A stretch of 64,000 nucleotides of DNA from Desulfofustis sp. PB-SRB1 (GTDB lineage: Bacteria; Desulfobacterota; Desulfobulbia; Desulfobulbales; Desulfocapsaceae). The DNA is taken from the NCBI GenBank assembly GCA_016722945.1, contig JAEQMT010000059.1:62001-126000 (forward strand), written 5' to 3'. Shown here piece by piece: positions 8,863 through 16,974 of this stretch. Below the pieces are notes generated by a model. The model had not been told where the DNA came from. It was given only the letters and a program-made list of their open reading frames with translations, and did no database searches. The position numbers were made by a program, and so were the translations under genes. Each line of letters begins with the position of its first letter. The stretch's first letter is position 1.

Positions 8863-8864
8863 AT

Positions 8865-9170
8865 ATGATTACGTGCTACCTGAACTACCTTATCGACCCT
8901 TATAAAGTCGAGGAATTTGAAACCTACGCCAGGTTGTGGATACCGCTGGTTACTAAATTTGGCGGCACCCATCATGGGTATTTTCTGCCTCATGAAGGTG
9001 CCAACAACAGAGCATATGCGCTTTTCAGTTTTCCAAGTTTAGCCGAATATGAGACTTACCGGAACAAAATTAAAACCGACGGAGACTGTATAGCGGCGTG
9101 GGAACATGCTGAAAAGACAAGCTGTATCGTTAGTTTTGAAAGAAGCTTTATGAGACCTGTTTTTGAATAA
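8865..9170 (+). CDS. NIPSNAP family protein
   Basis: A 101-residue protein beginning MITCYLNYLIDPYKVEEFETYA, with GGTHHGYFLPHEGANNRAYALFSF and a C-terminal hydrophobic strand. This is the usual bacterial NIPSNAP pattern (dimeric alpha-beta barrel, function unknown). The ATG at 8865 follows CAAGGTTCCCAT at the edge of repeat B1; the upstream start at 8826 would translate the repeat. It is lower in GC than oadG and oadA and sits between them, so it may be a later insertion into the decarboxylase operon. The family is clear, the role is unknown. Confidence 0.82.
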   Translation: MITCYLNYLIDPYKVEEFETYARLWIPLVTKFGGTHHGYFLPHEGANNRAYALFSFPSLAEYETYRNKIKTDGDCIAAWEHAEKTSCIVSFERSFMRPVFE

Positions 9171-9192
9171 CAAAAAAGACGAGGGGAGAAAA

Positions 9193-10989
9193 GTGGGTAA
9201 AAAGGTCATCAAATTCATGGATACATCCTTTCGGGATGGGTTTCAGTCCGTCTTCGGCGCACGCGTGCTCACGGACGATTTCCTCCCCGCCCTGCAGGCA
9301 TCTGTTGATGCCGGCATCACGCACATGGAGGCCGGCGGCGGCGCCCGTTTTCAGAGCCTCTTCTTCTATTGCGGTGAATCGGCCTTCGACATGATGGATC
9401 GGTTCCGGGCGGAGGTGGGTCCTGATGCCAATCTGCAGACCCTGGCCCGCGGCATCAACGTGGTGGCCTTAAGCCAACAGCCCCGCGACATTATCGATCT
9501 GCATGCTAAGATGTTCAAGAAGCACGGCATCACCACCATCCGCAACTTCGATGCCTTAAACGATATACGCAACCTGGAATATTCCGGCGAGCGCATCGCC
9601 CATCACGGCCTGCATCACCAGATCGTTGTTACCGTAATGGATCTGCCGCCCGGCTGCAGCGGATCACATACCGCCGAATTCTATCTGGATCGGCTGCAAA
9701 AGATTCTTGATTCGGACATTCCTTTTCATTCCATCTGCTTCAAGGACGCCACCGGCACCGCCAACCCGCGCAAGATTTACGATACCCTGAAAGGCGCCCG
9801 GACGATGGTCCCTGAAAACACCACCCTGTGGTTTCATACCCATGACACCGCCGGCATCGCTATCTCGCAGAACCTCGCCGCCATCGAGGGCGGCGCCGAC
9901 GGCATCGATCTAGCCAAGAGCCCGGTCTGCGGTGGCACCTGTCAGCCCGACATCTTATCGATGATGCATGTGCTCAAAGGCACCGACTTCACCCTGGATC
10001 TCGATTACGAAAAGATCCTGGCCGCCGAAGAGGCCTTCGAGGAGGCCATGAGCGATTACTTCTTCCCGCCCGAGGCCAAGATGGTGTCTCCCACCATCAC
10101 CCTCTCACCCATGCCCGGCGGGGCGCTCACCGCCAACACGATGATGATGCGCGACACTAACACCCTGCATTTCTATCCGGAGGTCATCAAAGAGATGGCC
10201 GAGGTGGTGCGGCTGGGCGGTTTCGGCTCCTCGGTTACCCCGGTATCACAATTCTACTTTCAACAGGCGTATCTCAACGTCACCCAGGGCAAGTGGAAGG
10301 TGATCAATCCAAATTATGGCAACATGGTGCTGGGTTATTTCGGCCGCACCCCGGTGCCGCCCGATCCGGAGATTGTCAAACTCGCCTCCGAACAGCTGGA
10401 AAAGCCGGTATTTACCGACGATCCGCTGGATATCCTGGAGCCCGGCATTCCCAAGGCCACCAAGGTACTCGAGGAAAACAATCTGCCGGTCAACGATGAA
10501 AATATCTTCATCATCGCCAGCTGCGAACAAAAAGGGCTGGACTATCTGCTGGGCAACGCCAAGGTAAATGTCCGCAAGAAATCTGATGAAGTAGAAAAAC
10601 CGGCCCCGGCCCCGGCCAAGACGGCGGCAGCCCCGGCCCCGGCCCCGGCCGGACCGCGCTCCTACTCCATCACCGTGAATAACCGGATTTACGACGTTAC
10701 CGTAAACGAAGGCGGCGCCATTGCCGCCGCTCCCGCCACGGCGCCGGCTGCCGCGACCCCGCCGCCGGCGACCGGGGGCACCGAGGTGGAGGCGCCCACC
10801 CCGGGCAACGTGGTAAAAATCCTGGTTCAGAACGGAGATGAGGTGAAAAAGGATGAGCCGCTGCTGGTTCTCGAGGCCATGAAGATGGAGTCGGAGGTGA
10901 AATCACCATGCGACGGCACGGTCTCGGCGGTGCATGTCACCGCCGGCGACACCGTGCAGACCGGTGACCAGCTCTTTACCATCGCCTAA
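9193..10989 (+). CDS. oadA: Oxaloacetate decarboxylase alpha subunit / pyruvate carboxylase B-like, biotinylated
   Basis: A 598-residue carboxyltransferase. The N-terminal HMGL-like barrel contains DTSFRDGFQSV (residues about 11-21) with the metal-binding Asp and a later WFHTHDTAG (metal-binding histidines). A conserved carboxyltransferase domain follows, then two Ala/Pro-rich linkers and a C-terminal biotinyl domain with LEAMKMES, the biotin-accepting lysine being K564, 35 residues from the end. It decarboxylates oxaloacetate (or a related keto acid) and passes CO2 to biotin for the beta subunit. The GTG at 9193 has GAGGGGAG upstream; a TTG at 9163 is a less likely start. Substrate specificity cannot be read from sequence. 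Confidence 0.92.
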   Translation: MGKKVIKFMDTSFRDGFQSVFGARVLTDDFLPALQASVDAGITHMEAGGGARFQSLFFYCGESAFDMMDRFRAEVGPDANLQTLARGINVVALSQQPRDIIDLHAKMFKKHGITTIRNFDALNDIRNLEYSGERIAHHGLHHQIVVTVMDLPPGCSGSHTAEFYLDRLQKILDSDIPFHSICFKDATGTANPRKIYDTLKGARTMVPENTTLWFHTHDTAGIAISQNLAAIEGGADGIDLAKSPVCGGTCQPDILSMMHVLKGTDFTLDLDYEKILAAEEAFEEAMSDYFFPPEAKMVSPTITLSPMPGGALTANTMMMRDTNTLHFYPEVIKEMAEVVRLGGFGSSVTPVSQFYFQQAYLNVTQGKWKVINPNYGNMVLGYFGRTPVPPDPEIVKLASEQLEKPVFTDDPLDILEPGIPKATKVLEENNLPVNDENIFIIASCEQKGLDYLLGNAKVNVRKKSDEVEKPAPAPAKTAAAPAPAPAGPRSYSITVNNRIYDVTVNEGGAIAAAPATAPAAATPPPATGGTEVEAPTPGNVVKILVQNGDEVKKDEPLLVLEAMKMESEVKSPCDGTVSAVHVTAGDTVQTGDQLFTIA

Positions 10990-11007
10990 TTTATCGAGGT
11001 GCTAATC

Positions 11008-12564
11008 GTGCCCACCTTACCACATAGCCCGGTCTTTTCAGAACGCCGAAACCTGTCGGTGCTGGCAGCCCTGGCAACCTTCTGTCTGCTCTTTTTGCTT
11101 GGCGCTAAAGGCGCCGTGGCGACGGAGGAAGTTTCCATTACCGCGCCGATGGACGGCAAAATCGTCCGCCTCGATGTCGGCGCCGGCGACACCGTCTTCA
11201 GCGGCGACATCCTCGCCATCCTCAAGAGTAAGAGCGGGGTCACCGTCGAGCTTAAGGCGGGGGTCGCGGGAGAGGTACAGAGCATCGAGGTCGCGCCATA
11301 TGAACCGATTGCACGGGATCAGGTGATCGGGGTTATCATACCGGCCACCATCATCGCCGAACAGCCCGCCGCACTGACCAGCCGCGAACTGCCAAGTATC
11401 GGGCAACTGGTGAAAAACCTCTTCCAGACCACCGGCCTGTACGGGGTGATCGACGGCCAGTTCAACAAGGACTGGACGGTGGGCATCGGCCGGGTGCTGA
11501 TGATCTGCGTCGGCCTCGGCCTGCTCTATCTGGGCATTTTTAAAAAGTTTGAACCGCTGCTGCTGATTCCCATCGGCTACGGCGCGATTCTCGCCAACAT
11601 CCCGCTGGCCGGTATCGCCGAGCCGGGCGGCATTCTCTTTTACATCTATGAGGTGGGCATCCTCACCGGCATTTTTCCACTGCTGATCTTCATGGGAGTG
11701 GGCGCCTTAACCGATTTCGGCCCGATGATCGCCAACCCCAAGACCATTCTGCTGGGCGGCGCCGCCCAGATCGGCATTTTCGTCACCCTTCTGGGAGCGC
11801 TGATTCTCTCCGATCTCGTTCCCGGTATCGGTTTTTCCCTGCGTGATGCCGCCTCCATCGGTATTATCGGCGGCGCCGACGGGCCCACCGCCATCTTTTT
11901 ATCCAGCCAGCTCTCACCGCGGCTGCTGGGATCCATTGCCATCGCCGCCTATTCCTACATGGCGCTGGTACCGATCATTCAACCGCCGATCATGAAACTG
12001 CTCACCACCCCCGAGGAACGGAAAATCGCCATGGTGCAGCTCAGACACGTGTCCCGGCTGGAAAAGATGATTCTACCGCTTTTGGTGCTTGGCATCTGCG
12101 CCTTTCTGCTGCCCACCGCGGCGCCCTTGATCGGGATGTTCATGCTGGGCAACCTGGCCAAGGAGTGCGGGGTGATTGATCGGCTTTCCGAAAACATCAA
12201 AGGCGCCCTGATGTATACGGTGACCATCTTTCTCGGACTAGGGGTGGGCTCCAAGCTCTCGGCCGACAAGTTCCTCAACATGGAAACCATCGGTATCCTG
12301 GTTCTGGGCATGGTGGCGTTCGCCATCGGCACCGCCGGCGGGGTATTGATGGCAAAACTGATGAACAAGCTTTCCAAGACCCCGGTCAATCCGCTCATCG
12401 GCGCGGCCGGGGTCTCCGCGGTACCGATGGCGGCCCGGGTGGTGAACAAGGTTGGCCTGGAGGCCAATCCGCAAAATCATTTGATCATGCACGCCATGGG
12501 CGCCAATGTGTCGGGAGTGATCGGCTCGGCGGTGGCGGCCGGCGTCCTGCTGGCCCTGTTATAA
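11008..12564 (+). CDS. oadB: Na+-translocating decarboxylase beta subunit with extra N-terminal lipoyl-like domain
   Basis: The membrane subunit that couples decarboxylation of carboxybiotin to Na+ export. Residues from about 125 onward are a standard OadB, with many membrane helices, the [10 protein letters not shown] signature, and a C-terminal [15 protein letters not shown] motif. The first 120 residues are unusual: a hydrophobic anchor ([17 protein letters not shown]) followed by a biotinyl/lipoyl-like fold ([20 protein letters not shown], later [10 protein letters not shown] and VIGVIIP). It has no MKM biotinylation motif; LKSKSG is in its place. The total of 518 residues compares with about 380-430 for a normal OadB. 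The GTG at 11008 with CGAGGT upstream is preferred over 10999. It follows oadA by 18 bases. Confidence 0.88.
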   Translation: MPTLPHSPVFSERRNLSVLAALATFCLLFLLGAKGAVATEEVSITAPMDGKIVRLDVGAGDTVFSGDILAILKSKSGVTVELKAGVAGEVQSIEVAPYEPIARDQVIGVIIPATIIAEQPAALTSRELPSIGQLVKNLFQTTGLYGVIDGQFNKDWTVGIGRVLMICVGLGLLYLGIFKKFEPLLLIPIGYGAILANIPLAGIAEPGGILFYIYEVGILTGIFPLLIFMGVGALTDFGPMIANPKTILLGGAAQIGIFVTLLGALILSDLVPGIGFSLRDAASIGIIGGADGPTAIFLSSQLSPRLLGSIAIAAYSYMALVPIIQPPIMKLLTTPEERKIAMVQLRHVSRLEKMILPLLVLGICAFLLPTAAPLIGMFMLGNLAKECGVIDRLSENIKGALMYTVTIFLGLGVGSKLSADKFLNMETIGILVLGMVAFAIGTAGGVLMAKLMNKLSKTPVNPLIGAAGVSAVPMAARVVNKVGLEANPQNHLIMHAMGANVSGVIGSAVAAGVLLALL

Positions 12565-12606
12565 TCGGCCGTGGAATCCTGAAAGACGAAGGCAAGGGCT
12601 CTGAAC

Positions 12607-12942
12607 ATGAGTGAACACGACAGTGACCAGCGGCTGGTTGTTTCCGCCGCCGCTCGACCTCATCTTGCCGCCATGCTCGCCGCCCAGCCCAGCGCCGGCT
12701 CAGCCATTCGCCTGGCGGTTATGGGAGGCGGGGCCGAGGGATCAGGTATCGGTCTGATGCTGGACGATCCGGACGAAACGGACGAACGCTTTGCCTTCGA
12801 CACCATCGAGCTTGTGGTTGACTCGTCGCTGCTCAGCTACTGCAAGCAGATTCGTATCGATTTTCAGGACGGGTCGAGCAAAGCCTGTCAGGGGACGCCC
12901 CGGGGTTTTATCATTACCGCCGAAACCCCCATCAATATCTGA
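12607..12942 (+). CDS. HesB/IscA-like protein lacking the canonical cysteines
   Basis: A 111-residue protein with the A-type carrier fold pattern: VSAAARPHLAAMLAAQ, then IRLAVMGGGAEGSGIGLMLDD, and a C-terminal IRIDFQDGSSKACQGTPRGFII. Genuine IscA proteins carry one central cysteine and a C-terminal CxC; here the central one is absent and the tail has only single cysteines (YCKQ and KACQ). Iron-sulfur carriage in the normal way is therefore unlikely. It lies 42 bases after oadB in the same direction, so it may be co-transcribed with the pump. The function is unknown. Confidence 0.7.
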   Translation: MSEHDSDQRLVVSAAARPHLAAMLAAQPSAGSAIRLAVMGGGAEGSGIGLMLDDPDETDERFAFDTIELVVDSSLLSYCKQIRIDFQDGSSKACQGTPRGFIITAETPINI

Positions 12943-12957
12943 TTGGGTCGTAACAAT

Positions 12958-12988
12958 ATCCCGCTCAACGGGACACTCCGGGATTTTC
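12958..12988 (+). terminator. Possible terminator hairpin between convergent genes
   Basis: ATCCCG (12958-12963) pairs with CGGGAT (12979-12984) and is followed by TTTC, at the end of the oadB/IscA-like operon. It overlaps the final codons of the convergent MscS gene, and the T tract is short, so this is only a candidate. Confidence 0.3.
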
Positions 12989-15436
12989 ATTGCTGTGCAC
13001 GCCACCCAATCTGGTGAGCAGCTCCGAATCTATACTTCTGACATGCAGATCGTTCTGCGGAAATGGTATTTCAATACCAGCCTCGGCAAAGGCCGCATTT
13101 ATGGAGCAGTTCAGCTCGCTGCGCACCCCTACCCGTTCAGACATATCGGCGATGAAGACGCGCAGTTCAAAATCAAGAGAGCTGGCGCCAAAGCCCAGAA
13201 AAAGCGTCAGAGGTTTGGGGTCGTCAAGGACAGCAGGGTGTTCCTGCCCGCATTTCTGAAGAATTTCAAGCACCTGCTCCACATCTGATCCATACGCCAC
13301 GCCAACCGGTACCCGCACCCGGACCCGGCGTGCCTGCAGCGTCCAGTTCGTCACCATCCCGGTGACCAGATCACCATTGGGGATGACCATCTCGGCAAGG
13401 TCGAACGTCTGTACAACGGTGGCCCGTAGACCAAGCTCCTTGACCTCGCCGATCTCCTCGCCTATCTGTATGGTGTCACCCACTTTGACCGGCCGCTCAA
13501 ACAACAGGATCAGCCCACTGACGAAGTTGTTGACAATAGCCTGCAGACCAAACCCGATGCCGACCCCGAGGGCACCGCCAAGGATCGTCAAATTGGTCAT
13601 ATTGAATCCAAGGGCCCCCAACGCCAGCAGCAAACCCACCAGCATAAACGCGTAGTGCACCAAACGTGTGATGGACAGCTGTATACCTCTGTCGATTCCG
13701 CGCTGGGGCAGTACCGACTGGAGCAGGACAAATTCGATCATCTTTGAAATCCAGTAGGCGCCATACAAGGTGAACAACGCGGCAACCACCAAACCAAGAG
13801 TAATCGTCAGGCCGCCGACGCCGACGCTCAGATTGGCAAGCACCTCCATGGCCTCGCGGGGGGCGCTGAAAATTCGCCAGTCAACCAACAGGAATACCAG
13901 GGTGTAAAACCCAGCGAGTACGAACACGAGCGGCCGCAGGGAGCGCGTCACCGGCTCTGCCTGTTCGCCTACAATAGGTATGGGGACAGAAATCAGCAGG
14001 GCTTCGACCACCCCCGTCAAAACCCGATACATCACCCATACATAGAGCAGGGCAAAGACCGATCTGATCGATGCAAAAAACAGATACATGGAAAATTGCG
14101 CCAGCCCGACCAGCTCACCCAGAATGATGACAGCGAAAACCGCCATCCCCATACGGCCGAACCAGACGATCCAGTCAGCCCGGCCAAGGCGGCGCACCGA
14201 TTGCTGAGTCAATACGGCGAGCAGGCTCACGACAATCAGGCAGAGCACGAACACATAGACGCGCGTCAGCGCCTGTGGCAGGGAAAGCATGACAATCAGG
14301 TCAGCCGCGATGAGAAGGGTCACGAGAAAGATCAGAATACGGCGCTGGCGCGACGTATTGATCAGCAGGCAGCCGATTCGAAAAAAACAGAACAGGGCAA
14401 CGGCCCAGAGCAGTGACAACCAGAAGCGGCCCAGGTCCTCGGTGGTAAACAGAAAAAAGCTCAGGCACAGGAAAAGCGCCACGTCCACCGGCCGCCGGGC
14501 GAGGAACCGAAGTGAAACCCTTTTCTGCAGCGTGTCTCTGAACAGCCACAACACCACCGTCAACAAAGTAAAAATCAACAGTGCCGCGCCAATCTGCAGT
14601 TCATTGCCGATCCATACACTGAAATCAGGGTTTAACAGCCGCCCTGCCCCTTCGCGAGCCTTTCTCCACAGGCTCGGATTGAATTGATCGAGAAAATCAA
14701 CCGAAAACATGAATGATACGCCGGTACGATCACGGACATTAGTCTGAAATAGTGCATCGACCGTCGTCTTCAGTTCATGAACCGACATCTCCAGCGCACC
14801 GGCCTCCTGCTGGAGGGACAACAGCGGGCCGAGGTAGTCGTCCACCTCACGCTGAGCTGATTGGATCAGGGTGTCGAGCCGGTCGATCTGAGCCAGTACC
14901 GCCGCGAGCTCGCCGGCCGGACCGAGCCCTTCGCGCCACAGCGGCACATCGGCCGCTTCCTTGTCCCATAAATCGATCCATTGATCAATTCGGGAGATAT
15001 ACTCGCTTACCTCCCTGACAAGCGTTTCGGCGTCCGTTTCCACCCGGTTGACCTGCACCTGCACTTCGGATATCTGTTCGATATTGCTCTGCGGGTCGAC
15101 CTTCACCCGGTAAAACGTCTCGATCAGCCCGTTGCGCATCTCCGAGAGCTCCAACAGTTTATCCTGCAGCGGTTCAATCTCTATCAGCGGGGCCAGCTGG
15201 CTGAGCATGTCCAGACGATGTTTCCCCAATTCGGTGATTTTCGGGATGAGCCTGGCCACATCACGATCCACCGCAACCGGTTCCGCCTGCGCCTCATTGT
15301 TCTGATCAGCCGTGTTCGCGGCCGCTTCAGGTAACAGGGCGAAAGCCTCGACCGCTATCCCAGCAAAAGCAAGGGCAAAAAGCAGTACCACCACGCCGTG
15401 CCGCACAGACGATATCAGGAAGTTTTCACATTTCAT
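12965..15436 (-). CDS. Large MscS-family mechanosensitive channel (paralog 1)
   Basis: An 823-residue inner-membrane channel. A signal-peptide-like N-terminus (residues about 12-33) is followed by a long, mostly helical periplasmic region to about residue 270, then a multi-helix membrane region. The conserved MscS pore helix and beta domain are present: GGALGVGIGFGLQAIVNNF, FVSGLILLFERPVKVGDTI, VVQTFDLAEMVIPNGDL. The C-terminus ends with GIEIPFPQNDLHVRS, as in MscK/YbdG-like large channels. It releases solutes on hypo-osmotic shock. A related large MscS gene lies in the opposite orientation at 16975-19314, with decayed DNA between. The call is sure at family level. Confidence 0.9.
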   Translation of the reverse strand: MKCENFLISSVRHGVVVLLFALAFAGIAVEAFALLPEAAANTADQNNEAQAEPVAVDRDVARLIPKITELGKHRLDMLSQLAPLIEIEPLQDKLLELSEMRNGLIETFYRVKVDPQSNIEQISEVQVQVNRVETDAETLVREVSEYISRIDQWIDLWDKEAADVPLWREGLGPAGELAAVLAQIDRLDTLIQSAQREVDDYLGPLLSLQQEAGALEMSVHELKTTVDALFQTNVRDRTGVSFMFSVDFLDQFNPSLWRKAREGAGRLLNPDFSVWIGNELQIGAALLIFTLLTVVLWLFRDTLQKRVSLRFLARRPVDVALFLCLSFFLFTTEDLGRFWLSLLWAVALFCFFRIGCLLINTSRQRRILIFLVTLLIAADLIVMLSLPQALTRVYVFVLCLIVVSLLAVLTQQSVRRLGRADWIVWFGRMGMAVFAVIILGELVGLAQFSMYLFFASIRSVFALLYVWVMYRVLTGVVEALLISVPIPIVGEQAEPVTRSLRPLVFVLAGFYTLVFLLVDWRIFSAPREAMEVLANLSVGVGGLTITLGLVVAALFTLYGAYWISKMIEFVLLQSVLPQRGIDRGIQLSITRLVHYAFMLVGLLLALGALGFNMTNLTILGGALGVGIGFGLQAIVNNFVSGLILLFERPVKVGDTIQIGEEIGEVKELGLRATVVQTFDLAEMVIPNGDLVTGMVTNWTLQARRVRVRVPVGVAYGSDVEQVLEILQKCGQEHPAVLDDPKPLTLFLGFGASSLDFELRVFIADMSERVGVRSELNCSINAAFAEAGIEIPFPQNDLHVRSIDSELLTRLGGVHSNENPGVSR

Positions 15437-15900
15437 GGGAGTTATCGTTTACTGACCCGGAATTCTGTCGCGTTTCGTCTAGAAAGCAAGCTATATCAAC
15501 CAGAGCTCAGACCATACAGGGCAGGACTCAACGCACAACCCGCACAGACACGACTGGTCTTGGTTTGTGTTCGTATGGACAATCATGCTTACCATCGACG
15601 ATGGCTCGCCATAAGGCGCATTGCCAAAAGTGGTGGTTGTTTTTACCCCGCACGCTTAGATACGGTGGAGATCAAGAAGTCATAACGAGCCCGCGGCAAG
15701 ACTGAGCGAGTTTGTACGACACCAAATTTTTTAAATGTGCGCCATCGTACCATACCCTCATCAAGAAATTCCATCAAAAGTGAGGCCGCACCCCCCTCAG
15801 TGCCCAAAATGGGCAGTCTGCTGCTTGTGCATGATTCATAAATCCTTGATAGTTGGTAATCCTTTTCCGCCAAGATGCTTACCCGTCACAACCATAGATC
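15437..15900. other. Non-coding or decayed spacer
   Basis: 464 bases between paralog 1 and a broken regulatory gene. A 76-codon minus-strand frame (15643-15873) exists but has no ribosome site or recognisable domain, and I do not support it as a gene. No repeat-family copy or tRNA was found here. Confidence 0.4.
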
Positions 15901-16433
15901 ATGATGACGAATGAGAAAAGTGTTTCAGGCAGTGGCCATGATCACGAAGCAATAAACCCGGATACGCTCTTTGAACTGGAGCATTATGAAACGCACAAAT
16001 CAACGATTGCCGTTTTGATGGGACAGCATATGCTCCGTCATCTTCTCCGGCTTTACCATAAATTTGAAGGCGACCTTCTCATGCCCATCATCCTCGGTGA
16101 AATCGCCCATCACAACATACGCGCATTCTACTACCAGGAAGATGGGTGCCTGAAAACCCGAAGCGATATTCCCACGGGAGAGGATCGGTTGAAACTTCAA
16201 GAGTCGACAAATGCCTTCTCGATCAGCGAAGCAACCGGTATCCCACGGGAAACGGTCAGAAGAAAGGTTGATAAAAGGTTAATAGTGGCTGGCTGAGCAA
16301 AGGAACCAGAGGGCAGATTACCATAACCGCAGCGGCGCGCGACGATTTCACCGCTGATTTCAACAAAACAGTGCTCACGGAGCTGCTGTTAACGAGCAAA
16401 TGCACCACAGATCTGCTGTGTGCAGAGCAATAG
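15901..16433 (+). pseudogene. Helix-turn-helix regulator broken by a -1 frameshift
   Basis: The first 131 codons end in a typical HTH (ISEATGIPRETVRRKVDKR) and then hit a stop at 16294. In the neighbouring frame the sequence continues smoothly as VNSGWLSKGTRGQITITAAA to a TAG at 16431-16433. Adding one A to the AAAA run at 16273-16276 would give VDKKVNSGWLSKGTRG and a single protein of about 177 residues. That continuation looks like the wing of a winged HTH. The N-terminal domain (about 90 residues, with LLMPIILGEIAHHNIRAFYY) is unrecognised. The cause is either real decay or a homopolymer sequencing error. No ribosome site is obvious at the ATGATG start. Confidence 0.65.
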
Positions 16434-16446
16434 GTCGGGAACTCTC

Positions 16447-16620
16447 ATGAAACACCATAAAAAGGCTGCACTCTCGCTAATGATGAGGCGGCAGCTCCTC
16501 ATTACCTCGACAGCGGCCGAGGCAGCCATGGTGTTGCCCGGCTCGCTATTTGCCATCCCGGTTACAATAGTCGACTCGGAAGGCTATCTGCTGGTCGATT
16601 TGAGAAAATGGCAGGGATGA
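16447..16620 (+). pseudogene. Possible remnant of an exported (Tat-like) protein
   Basis: A 57-codon frame begins MKHHKKAALSLMMRRQLLIT and continues into a hydrophobic stretch with PGSLFAIPVTIVDSEGYLL, resembling a signal peptide with twin arginines followed by the first residues of a mature domain. It stops abruptly, and no continuation was found in other frames across the next 350 bases (16621-16974), which otherwise look non-coding. It may be a gene fragment or chance. It begins 14 bases after the broken HTH gene. Confidence 0.3.
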
Positions 16621-16974
16621 ACTGGACCGTCATGGATTGACGGGGCAGGTTACGATAGAGATCAGGTGACGGGAAACGATGGGTTCACAACAAGAGACAT
16701 GACGATGTTCGCGGGGGATAATTATGTCCATAACCTCGAAAGCGCCCGCCTACTATGAAAAAAGGTCCGGTCGCATCACGATGAACACGAAAGACACTGC
16801 TGTTTTACATGCGAGATGATGAGAAGAGGTGTCCTCATTACTGGCGATCTTTTTGAATAAATCCGTTTTACTCCATCCCAGAAACTTCCCATATCAGAGG
16901 TTTTACCACCCATATCGCTACGCCTGTAGAGACAACTACCCGAGTTTGACGATAAACTTACCTAAAGAGAAATT

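Noticed and set aside
15643-15873. A 76-codon minus-strand frame between the MscS gene and the broken HTH gene
   Set aside because: No ribosome site, no known domain, and surrounding DNA looks decayed.
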